DNA of 62,041 bases from an uncultured Lachnospiraceae bacterium (GTDB lineage Bacteria > Bacillota > Clostridia > Lachnospirales > Lachnospiraceae): contig CATOOV010000013.1 of the NCBI GenBank assembly GCA_951801955.1, positions 1 through 62,041 of the forward strand, in the 5' to 3' direction. The translations under genes and the position numbers were made by a program. The notes beneath the pieces were generated by a model that searched no databases, was not told the DNA's origin, and saw only the letters and a list, made by a program, of their open reading frames with translations. Numbering within the stretch: the stretch's first letter is position 1; each line of letters opens with the position of its first letter. Below, one piece after another: positions 42,574 through 49,975 of this stretch.

Positions 42574-43467
42574 TTAGGCATTTATTGCCTCTTGTACATT
42601 TCTTGGCTTATCTGTGGTTTCCTCCAATCCCAGATACCGTTTCAAATCTCCCATCTGTTTCTTTGCCTGCTGATACCCTTCCTCATAGAGTTTTGTCAAT
42701 TTTTCTGGATCAGACTCTGTTCTGCCGATGCCATAAGTTGTCTCTGGAGCTATTACAAAAATCTCTCCCGCCTTTTCCTTTTCCATCAGTTCTTCCATAC
42801 AGGCATTGTATTTTTCCGGGCGCGTCTTTAAATCCTCCACAATTGCAGGATATCTCTTATACAGCTTTCGGGATATATCGCCTGCGCGCTCTGCTTTCTT
42901 TATATATCCCCGCTCCCTGGTCAAAATCACTATATTTTTATCACAGCCTTCTTTCACTGCTTGCTGATATGGTATGGAATCTGACAACCCTCCATCCAGG
43001 TAATAGTGTTTTCCCACCTTCACTGGCTGAAATAAAATCGGCAGCGCACAGCTTGCCACCAGCACTTCAAATTTATCGTTTCGCCTGGGCACCTCCAAAT
43101 ATTCCGCCTTTCCAGTATGGATATTTGTGACGCACGCCACTACCTTCCCTGGGAATGCTTCAAATGCATCATAATCAAAGGCTTCCAGCTTGTTTGGAAC
43201 CTCGTCAAACACAAACGGAATATTATAAAAATTCCTGCTTTTTAATAAATGCCTTACTCCCATATACCGCTTGTCATTCATATATTTTTGGACAATGACT
43301 AAATTTCTGCCCTTCTGTTTTGATAAATAGGATACCCCATAGGCGATTCCTGCCGACACGCCGATAAAATAATCCGGCATGATGTTTTCCTCTAATAAAG
43401 CGTCTGTCACACCGCAGCTAAACACGGTACGGCTTGCCCCACCTTCCATGGTAATTCCTAGTTTCAT
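42574..43467 (-). CDS. Patatin-like phospholipase
   Basis: A 297-residue cytosolic lipid acyl hydrolase of the patatin group. The oxyanion loop MEGGASRTVF (near residue 7), the nucleophile elbow GVSAG (Ser 39) and the catalytic Asp in DGGLSDSIP are visible, so the Ser-Asp dyad is intact. AAGGAATG precedes the ATG. It heads the operon that continues with sbcD and sbcC; a functional link to DNA repair is not obvious. The closest type is the YjjU/RssA-like DUF6363 group, judged from the C-terminal helical extension. Confidence 0.88.
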   Translation of the reverse strand: MKLGITMEGGASRTVFSCGVTDALLEENIMPDYFIGVSAGIAYGVSYLSKQKGRNLVIVQKYMNDKRYMGVRHLLKSRNFYNIPFVFDEVPNKLEAFDYDAFEAFPGKVVACVTNIHTGKAEYLEVPRRNDKFEVLVASCALPILFQPVKVGKHYYLDGGLSDSIPYQQAVKEGCDKNIVILTRERGYIKKAERAGDISRKLYKRYPAIVEDLKTRPEKYNACMEELMEKEKAGEIFVIAPETTYGIGRTESDPEKLTKLYEEGYQQAKKQMGDLKRYLGLEETTDKPRNVQEAINA

Positions 43468-43535
43468 GTTTCATTCATTCCTTTCTGTCTTACATTTCAC
43501 ATATACGCCGATGGCGTCCTTGATTTTTTATTTTT

Positions 43536-43600
43536 CCTCTTGTGCTCGTGCGCATATTTATTTTCTCATATAGGGAATTTTACCAAATTTCCTATATGAG
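43536..43600. repeat. Family A repeat, short copy
   Basis: CTTGTGCTCGTGCGCATATT followed by the terminal hairpin CTCATATAGGGAATTT/AAATTTCCTATATGAG. Only the 3' part of the family A unit is present. Confidence 0.7.
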
Positions 43601-43608
43601 AATAAAAA

Positions 43609-43656
43609 ACGCTTCGCATTTATACTAGCATAACCAGGTATAAATGCAAAGCATTT
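43609..43656 (-). terminator. Terminator of cotH gene
   Basis: GCATTTATAC (43616-43625) pairs with GTATAAATGC (43638-43647), with outer pairs extending it. On the minus strand GCGTTTTTTATT follows. It lies beyond a B repeat downstream of the cotH-like gene. Confidence 0.75.
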
Positions 43657-43658
43657 TT

Positions 43659-43760
43659 ATCTCATAGGAGAAGGCTCCGGCGGATTGCAGGGGTGCAGAT
43701 TTATTTTTGTCAGCAAAGCTGACCCACCCCCGCAGCAAGAACGCCGATGGCGTTCTTGAA
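43659..43760. repeat. Family B repeat, copy lacking the Ser-rich middle block
   Basis: Head ATCTCATAGGAGAAGGCTCC, then GGATTGCAGGGGTG, GTCAGCAAAGCTGAC hairpin, CACCCCC and the AAGAACGCC/GGCGTTCTT hairpin. Here GTCAGC/GCTGAC is fully paired. It lies between the cotH stop and its terminator, so it would be transcribed as the mRNA 3' untranslated region. Confidence 0.75.
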
Positions 43761-43838
43761 ATCAAATGACCAGCACACATTCTTGCTGGTACGGTTACTT
43801 TAAACCGAAAACTGCCGTCAAGAATGCAGCAGGCAATC

Positions 43839-46800
43839 TTACTTTTTCACACGAATCGTTTTTGTCACTTTTTTCTTGCCGCAGGTAACTGTAAGTTTTG
43901 CTGTCCCTGTTTTCTTTCCTGCTGTCAGTTTCACTGTACTGCCGCTTTTCTTATTTAATTTCAGCAACTTCTTTCCCTTAGCATCCAGTTTCCAGGTAAT
44001 CTTTCCTTTTAAACCATATAGTTTTGCTTTTAAAGTAATGGATTTTTTGGGTTTCACAGTAGATTTTCCACTTACCTTTATCACTGGTTTATTTACTGTG
44101 ATCGTGCAGACTGCTTTCACACCGCTGCCATCCTGTGCCTTTACTGTGATTTTCGCAGTTCCTGGCGCTTTCGCTGTGACTTTTCCAGTACTGGACACTG
44201 TTGCAACTGAACTCTTGCTGGTGGAATACTTAACCTTCTGGGAAGCTGCTTTTGGTGTCACCGTCGCTTTTAATTGGAAAGACTGGTAAGCATAAAGTTT
44301 TTTCGACTTCACAGACAAAGTAATCTTAGTGGCTTTCACTGGCTTTTTCTTAATGGTGCCGGAATATGTGCCTTTAATCCCCCCAGATTCCATTGTGCTA
44401 GTAACCTGGACAGTCAGTTTCTTCCCGATCTGCTTTGTTGTCAGCGTAAAGGAAGATTTCGTGGCACCTTTGATTGCTGTCTTATCGGCATACCACTGAT
44501 ACTTCAGTTTCCCAGTATTATTGGTATCCTTAACGGCTGCACTCAGCTTATCGCCTGGATAGGAAACTTTTCCGGATCTGCTGGATGTTACCATTACCTT
44601 TCCAGTCAAATCCTCTGGGATTGGTCCAGGCACTATGGTAGGATCCTCAATCGTTCCCTCATAAACCCCCTGGATGGTTCCAGTTTCCACGCTGCTTGTC
44701 ACCTGGACGGACAGTTTTTTTCCAATCTCCTCTTCTGTCAATTTATAGGAATCTTTTGTGGCACCTTTGATTGCTGTCTTATCGGCATACCACTGATAAC
44801 TAAAATCGCCGCTGTTATTGGTATTGGTAACTGCCGCGCTTAAGGTATCGCCTGGGTAAGAAAAATCCCCGCCTCTGTCAGATGTTACGGTAACGCTTCC
44901 CTTCAGCTCCTCTGGTTTCGGTGTTGGCTCGCTAGGTGATTCCTGAACAGTGCCCTCATACATTCCCTGAATGGTTCCAGTTTCCACACTGCTTGTTACT
45001 TTGACAGATACTTTCTTTCCAACCTCCTGTGCTGTCAGCACGTAAGAATCTTTTGTGGCTCCTGCAATTGCTGTCTCTCCGGCATACCATTGATAACTGA
45101 ATTTGCCGCTGTTGTTGGTATTGGCAATTGCTGCGCTTAAGGTATCGCCAGGATAAGAAATTTCTCCACTTCTGCTGGATGTTATGGTAACAGTCCCTTT
45201 CAGCACCTCTGGTTTCGGCGTTGGCTTGTCATCTCCAGGTCCTGGTTCCGGTTCTGTCAAACCTTTTGTAAATGTTACAAAATTCATAACGCCGGAAATA
45301 TAGTCCTTAGACTGGTTTACCCCAAGAACTTCCACTGTATTCAAGGCGCCCTCAGCAGTTTCCAGCATAGCCAGGTCAATGGCTGCGCTTGCCTTTCCAT
45401 TCGATACAGGAATATTAGCGCTGTTATCCACCAATACCTTTTTGCCGTTTACCAAAAAAGTTACAAATGCCGCACTGGAATCCTTTACTTCTGCCTGTGC
45501 CGTAACAGTTCCATCCTCTGCTTCTTTAACAGATACAGAGATCTTATCAGAAACCTGGTTTCCAAGGGAAGAATACAGCCCTTCCACGCTGGTAAACTGC
45601 TGGTCTAACCAGTCCACACGTTTCTGGATAAAGGTTTTCATAGATGCCACTGCCTCATTGTAATTCTGGCTCTGGGTATCGACCACGTTTCCATCTACAA
45701 ATGCTTTGCCACCGTACAGATTATAGGAGTAAGACCATTTATCATCATTTGCCTCAGAGGCTTTTTGATACTTCTGTGTTAATGTATCGATCACGCCATT
45801 CTCTTTGATCATATCCTCAATGACGGTTGGACGATACTTCTTATAAAACTCGTATGCCTTGGTAACAAAATACGGATCTTTCACCAAATATCTGTTCCAC
45901 TGCCGCTTCTGATATGCCTGTTCTGCAAACCCGCCGTTACCTGCATCCATACCTGTCAGGGTTGTATGCCAGTTATCGTATACAAATGGACCTGTCATAC
46001 TATACATATTGATATTTCCCCAAGCCCAGTCATAATCCCATGCTGGTCCCATTTTTGCCTTTCCTTCCAGGTCTTTATACAGATAGGTGCTGTTTTTCAT
46101 GGAATCCCAGTTATTCACATACTCGCAGAGCAGCCAATACTGAAGCAGGGAATCCATATCAAATAAATCTGTGTAGTGGACAGTTTCTCCGTTGTAGTCT
46201 GTTGTAAAATCAGCGCTTGCGATTGCTGCCTCATAGGCATTCATATAGTTTCTTGCATAATCCACCATTTCGCTGCTGGTTTTCGCAAATTCCGGGGAAC
46301 GGAAAAACATTGGAATCCCATTTGTGGTCTGGAACGTAGTAACAAATTTATCCTGATACTGCCCCTGGGCACTGCGGAAATCCATATCCAGCAAGAATCC
46401 ACCTGTAAATTCAGGGATTGGTTGTGTATAATAGTCTGCAATGTTGTATGTATTCCCCTGGTATTGGAAACTTCCTGACATCCAACTGAAATCTTCCTCC
46501 ATCGCTGTTTCCAACGCAGACCGGTCCAGGGTGGTTACTTTTTTACAAATTGCTTTTGCGATATCATCGGCAATTCCTTCCCAATCCGTCACATTTACCC
46601 TTGCTTTCCCAACGCGCACATGTTCGCTGAGTTCATAAATACCCTGATAAGTTCCATTTAAAATCAATACTACATTGGTGGTTCCCATGGACACTTCCAT
46701 ACCAATATCCCTAGAAAAATTATAGGCAAGCTCATTGCGCATATTGGTGTGGTCAATGATATTGGAAAGAAGTACCCAATGCTTGTTTGTTCCAGTGCCT

Positions 46801-48590
46801 AAGCCCAGAAGATTTGCTTTTGTATCAAGTTTTAATTTATATGGTTTTTTTAACCCGTACTGCTGTGAAAAACTCCAGGTGGAATTTCCTCTTCCCCTGA
46901 TGGTCGTCGCACCCTGATACCAAGTGCTAGGATCCTGAAACTCTGCATTGCCCTGTATTTTCATAACGGCATCTTGCGCTACAGTATTGCTGTTTATCTC
47001 TCTTCCATCATTGGTATCTACATAAATGACTGGAAGTTCACTGCAGTAAATAGATAAGTTCCAGTGGATATTGCTGTCCCCTGCCGTTACAACCACTGAA
47101 ATAAATTTTTCCAAATCTTCTTTGGAAGGTGTATAACTGTTGGAGTTATTTGTAATATTTTGTCCATCCACACTCCACTGATAATTTAATACCATTCCTT
47201 CTGTATTGGACACAGAAACGGTAAGAGGGACTCCCACCTGGGCATATCCCTGGTCAAACGCTGCAACCTGCTCATTTGCTGTCTGTACTACAAGTTTAAA
47301 ATTACGGCTGTAACCATTTGCTGTCTGTGCTGTCAATACCACGGTTGTATTGGTGCCGATATCCTCTGGATGCGCAGTCGCTTTCCCTTCGGCAACCGTA
47401 AGCACATTGGGATCGCTGCTGCTCCAGGTAATCGCTTGTTCCCCAAGGACTTGGGGCAGCACAATCTCTGTTTTCACGCTGGAAGCAGTCTCTCCTTCCG
47501 CAAAAGCAAGAGACAATCCAGAGAGATAGATCATACCTGCCGCACTGGAATCATAACAAAATGCCGGAACCGGATAACAGCCTTGTTCTGCCCGCCAGTT
47601 CTCGCCAGACAAATTTCCTGGAAGGACTCCGCTTGTCATATCTGCCCGAGAAATTGGAGTGGTCCCTCCCAATGACATCTGTTCGAAATCAGATAAAAAA
47701 TAACTGTCTGTCAAAGTAGAAAGATATTGTGCATTCATGCCCTCTGCGGCTGAAATTCCATAGGCATCATCTCCGCCAAATTGCACGATCCCTGTGTTGA
47801 CGCACTGGGAAATCGATTTGCAGTTTGACTTTGCCACCCTGCCGATAATTCCTCCTGCATAGATCAATTCACGTATCTTGCCGTTGGAAACAATATCTGC
47901 TCCATTATAACAGTTTGTCACAGAAATATTGCCGTTGCCGATTGCATCCTGGGTACGGCATTCCCCGATAATTCCTCCCGCACCTACAGTATCGCAGACG
48001 CCAGACCGGTTGATATTTAAGCTTCCATTTAACACTGCAATCCCAGATACATTGGCATAACCATTCACTTCACCTGCAAGGGTTCCAATTGCCGCCAGCC
48101 CATCTGAGAAATCTGTGTAAATATTGACATCTGTAAAGATCAGGTTTTTCACTTCTGCATAATCAGAACCATTATTGGAACCAATCACGCTGAACAGCCC
48201 TACCTGTCCGTATTTATTTTCCTGATAGATGGAACCAGACAGGTTAATGGTCATTCCTGAAATTACATGACCCTGACCGTCAAACGTACCAGAAAACACG
48301 TTTGCTTCCTCGGGATTACAAGTCCCCTTGTTCCCAATATAGCCGCCCATGGGCGTCCAGTTACTGTTTGACAAATCAATGTCCGCTTCCAATATATAAT
48401 CCCCATTCATAGGATATTGGCTGTCTGTTCCAATTTTCGCCAAATCCTCCGCCGTCTGGATGGAAATTACATTGTCTCCCGCCGCTGCCTGTACAAACGC
48501 CGCTGTTTCCAAATTGGAAAACAAAAGCGTTGCTGCAAGCAGCCAGGACAACAGCTTTGTCCATCGTTTTGTTGCATGATATTCCTTCAT
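43839..48590 (-). CDS. CotH-kinase surface protein with GLUG-like and Ig-like domains
   Basis: A 1583-residue secreted protein. Signal peptide (LLSWLLAATLLFSNLETAAF), then an N-terminal beta-helix-like region (about 40-345; DGQGHVISGMTI, several CVN/GGIIG turns), Ig-like linkers (about 350-510), and a CotH kinase-like domain (about 530-1010) with TTIRGRGNSTW, KLLGLG-type and WDYDWAWGN motifs. Three tandem Ig-like modules of about 92 residues follow (each with SYPGDTLSAA and SYQWYA), then a Big_2 domain (LKATVTPKAASQKVKYSTSKSS) and a Lys-rich tail likely to bind wall polymers. CotH proteins phosphorylate coat or surface proteins; the extra modules suggest a wall-attached role. Strong AAGGAGG start. 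Confidence 0.88.
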   Translation of the reverse strand: MKEYHATKRWTKLLSWLLAATLLFSNLETAAFVQAAAGDNVISIQTAEDLAKIGTDSQYPMNGDYILEADIDLSNSNWTPMGGYIGNKGTCNPEEANVFSGTFDGQGHVISGMTINLSGSIYQENKYGQVGLFSVIGSNNGSDYAEVKNLIFTDVNIYTDFSDGLAAIGTLAGEVNGYANVSGIAVLNGSLNINRSGVCDTVGAGGIIGECRTQDAIGNGNISVTNCYNGADIVSNGKIRELIYAGGIIGRVAKSNCKSISQCVNTGIVQFGGDDAYGISAAEGMNAQYLSTLTDSYFLSDFEQMSLGGTTPISRADMTSGVLPGNLSGENWRAEQGCYPVPAFCYDSSAAGMIYLSGLSLAFAEGETASSVKTEIVLPQVLGEQAITWSSSDPNVLTVAEGKATAHPEDIGTNTTVVLTAQTANGYSRNFKLVVQTANEQVAAFDQGYAQVGVPLTVSVSNTEGMVLNYQWSVDGQNITNNSNSYTPSKEDLEKFISVVVTAGDSNIHWNLSIYCSELPVIYVDTNDGREINSNTVAQDAVMKIQGNAEFQDPSTWYQGATTIRGRGNSTWSFSQQYGLKKPYKLKLDTKANLLGLGTGTNKHWVLLSNIIDHTNMRNELAYNFSRDIGMEVSMGTTNVVLILNGTYQGIYELSEHVRVGKARVNVTDWEGIADDIAKAICKKVTTLDRSALETAMEEDFSWMSGSFQYQGNTYNIADYYTQPIPEFTGGFLLDMDFRSAQGQYQDKFVTTFQTTNGIPMFFRSPEFAKTSSEMVDYARNYMNAYEAAIASADFTTDYNGETVHYTDLFDMDSLLQYWLLCEYVNNWDSMKNSTYLYKDLEGKAKMGPAWDYDWAWGNINMYSMTGPFVYDNWHTTLTGMDAGNGGFAEQAYQKRQWNRYLVKDPYFVTKAYEFYKKYRPTVIEDMIKENGVIDTLTQKYQKASEANDDKWSYSYNLYGGKAFVDGNVVDTQSQNYNEAVASMKTFIQKRVDWLDQQFTSVEGLYSSLGNQVSDKISVSVKEAEDGTVTAQAEVKDSSAAFVTFLVNGKKVLVDNSANIPVSNGKASAAIDLAMLETAEGALNTVEVLGVNQSKDYISGVMNFVTFTKGLTEPEPGPGDDKPTPKPEVLKGTVTITSSRSGEISYPGDTLSAAIANTNNSGKFSYQWYAGETAIAGATKDSYVLTAQEVGKKVSVKVTSSVETGTIQGMYEGTVQESPSEPTPKPEELKGSVTVTSDRGGDFSYPGDTLSAAVTNTNNSGDFSYQWYADKTAIKGATKDSYKLTEEEIGKKLSVQVTSSVETGTIQGVYEGTIEDPTIVPGPIPEDLTGKVMVTSSRSGKVSYPGDKLSAAVKDTNNTGKLKYQWYADKTAIKGATKSSFTLTTKQIGKKLTVQVTSTMESGGIKGTYSGTIKKKPVKATKITLSVKSKKLYAYQSFQLKATVTPKAASQKVKYSTSKSSVATVSSTGKVTAKAPGTAKITVKAQDGSGVKAVCTITVNKPVIKVSGKSTVKPKKSITLKAKLYGLKGKITWKLDAKGKKLLKLNKKSGSTVKLTAGKKTGTAKLTVTCGKKKVTKTIRVKK

Positions 48591-48658
48591 ACAAAACCTC
48601 CTTCTTAATATGAGGAACTTTCAAAAAGAATGTCCCTCCTTCTTGGCACGTCAGTAAC

Positions 48659-48687
48659 AGTATAACAGAAATATAACAGAAGTTAAA
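48659..48687 (-). promoter_or_regulatory. Promoter of cotH gene
   Basis: On the minus strand TTTAAC (48682-48687), 17 bp, TATACT (48659-48664), giving a leader of about 60 bases. Confidence 0.55.
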
Positions 48688-48717
48688 CAAAACTTATAAA
48701 ATATCTACAAAAAAAGA

Positions 48718-48745
48718 TTGTATTTTTCCAGTATAACGGTATAAT
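48718..48745 (+). promoter_or_regulatory. Promoter of structured leader and 85-aa gene
   Basis: TTGTAT (48718-48723), 16 bp, TATAAT (48740-48745). Predicted start near 48752. Confidence 0.65.
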
Positions 48746-48751
48746 TTATGT

Positions 48752-48867
48752 ATCATCTGATATAGCCTCCGACGAAATGGCAGGCATACAGATTTGTAGA
48801 TATACAAAATTAGCATGTGCACTGCCTTCGGAACTTTGGAGGCATTTTGAAAAAGGAAGTGTTTATT
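48752..48867 (+). ncRNA. Structured 5' leader, candidate cis-regulatory RNA
   Basis: The 116-nt leader can fold into nested stems: GCCTCC (48765-48770) with GGAGGC (48838-48843), GGCAG (48779-48783) with CTGCC (48822-48826), and TTTGTA/TACAAA (48793-48798 and 48803-48808). An alternative pairing TCCGA (48768-48772)/TCGGA (48828-48832) excludes the first. GGAGG at 48838 could act as a ribosome site for an in-frame TTG at 48847. I do not recognise a known riboswitch class. Confidence 0.5.
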
Positions 48868-49125
48868 ATGAAGCAATCAGAAGAACTCCGCATGACTTAT
48901 TCGGGTATCTTTACACAAAAAGGGCAGCAAATGGTCCGCGTCTCCTTTGAACGAGGAAAGGATTTTGCAGAAGGTATCCTCCCCTCTGGCAAAATGGAAA
49001 AATCCTCTGGATTTACCTCAGAAGAGACACAACAATTAAGCAAATACCTGCTGCAAAATGCAGATGATATTATCAAACGTGCCAAGCATGTGAACCCACT
49101 TCGGAGCTGGATGGGCAAAGATTGA
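48868..49125 (+). CDS. Small hypothetical protein (85 aa) behind structured leader
   Basis: No family recognised. MKQSEELRMTYSG, then a strand pair (GQQMVRVSFERGKDFAEGILPSG) and a C-terminal helix (TSEETQQLSKYLLQNADDIIKRAKHV): an alpha+beta miniprotein without spans or cysteines. The start at 48868 has AAAGGAAG upstream; an in-frame TTG at 48847 with GGAGG would add seven residues. It is monocistronic, with a DUF1275 gene converging on it. The long structured leader suggests tight post-transcriptional control. Confidence 0.7.
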   Translation: MKQSEELRMTYSGIFTQKGQQMVRVSFERGKDFAEGILPSGKMEKSSGFTSEETQQLSKYLLQNADDIIKRAKHVNPLRSWMGKD

Positions 49126-49185
49126 AAACAATAGTCTTTTTCCTTATACATGTCCCTGGTATTTTCTCTGAAAGAAACACCGCTG

Positions 49186-49824
49186 TTACTGCCTGGCATA
49201 CTCTAACATCCATGCCGTCCCGCAGGGAAGCAGGCACAGCCAGGCGCTTTTTAACCCCAATGCCTGGCTTGCTGGAAAAGAGAGCGCTGCTCCCAAATGA
49301 AAGATTAACAGCACCTTTCCAAAAAACTTTCCTTTGCGCAAAGCTTCCCTGTCATGGCTAATAAAATATTCTGTAAACGATGCTGTGCACTGACGCAGAT
49401 TGTTTGTAGAAAAGATCGAGGAACAAGAAAAACCATCTGCTCCCTGAAAAGAGCACAGTTGGACGGCTGACACAAAAAACAGCGGGTACAGCGCCACAAA
49501 ATGATCTATTTCCGGCGTCAGCAGCCCTGATACCGCCAATGCCGCCATATCCAATAAAATACTAACCTTCCTGAGATTGATATTTTTTATCATTCTCGGC
49601 AAAAACACAGTACAGGCAATCCCAAGCATATATAACACCATACCCCCAAGGCGTACCAGCCAATCAATGCTGTGCATTCCGCCAAGATAAAGTGACAGTG
49701 CAATTAAATTCCCTGTCTGTGCAGTGCCAAGCAATTCACAGTGATTTACGATCCCATATCCGGCAATAAATCCTCCAATCAATGCCATATTCAGATGGCA
49801 CCATCTCTCAATATGGTTTTTCAA
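49186..49824 (-). CDS. DUF1275/YoaK-family membrane protein
   Basis: About 212 residues with six predicted spans: ALIGGFIAGYGIVNH, GNLIALSLYLGG and the family signature around CELLGTAQTGNL. Function of the family is unknown; a transporter role is assumed by others. The start is a TTG at 49824 with GAGGTG seven bases upstream. A 27-bp copy of this start region lies 61 bp upstream and drives a possible 22-codon leader peptide whose stop overlaps this start. Confidence 0.82.
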   Translation of the reverse strand: MKNHIERWCHLNMALIGGFIAGYGIVNHCELLGTAQTGNLIALSLYLGGMHSIDWLVRLGGMVLYMLGIACTVFLPRMIKNINLRKVSILLDMAALAVSGLLTPEIDHFVALYPLFFVSAVQLCSFQGADGFSCSSIFSTNNLRQCTASFTEYFISHDREALRKGKFFGKVLLIFHLGAALSFPASQALGLKSAWLCLLPCGTAWMLEYARQ

Positions 49825-49889
49825 TGAAATGCACCTCTATTTCTTACAATTGCCCCACACAATACAATCTGTTTATTCCTTACGTTCAA
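49821..49889 (-). CDS. Possible 22-codon leader peptide before DUF1275 gene
   Basis: TTG at 49889, preceded by GAGGCG, opens a 22-codon frame ending TGA that overlaps the TTG start of the DUF1275 gene as TTGA. Its start region is a near-perfect direct repeat (26 of 27 bases) of the gene's own. The peptide would read LNVRNKQIVLCG and end with RNRGAFH. No family; a coupling device or a duplication artefact. Confidence 0.35.
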   Translation of the reverse strand: MNVRNKQIVLCGAIVRNRGAFH

Positions 49890-49975
49890 TGAAATGCGCC
49901 TCTATTTCTTATCATAATCTCTAACTGTATCATCTATTTTTCATTTGTTTTCATAGAATCCAATTGTATTTCCCA

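Noticed and set aside
48376..48690. 104-codon frame overlapping the cotH start
   Set aside because: It overlaps the cotH gene in another frame; its apparent TTG start just uses a spare GGAGG in the cotH leader.
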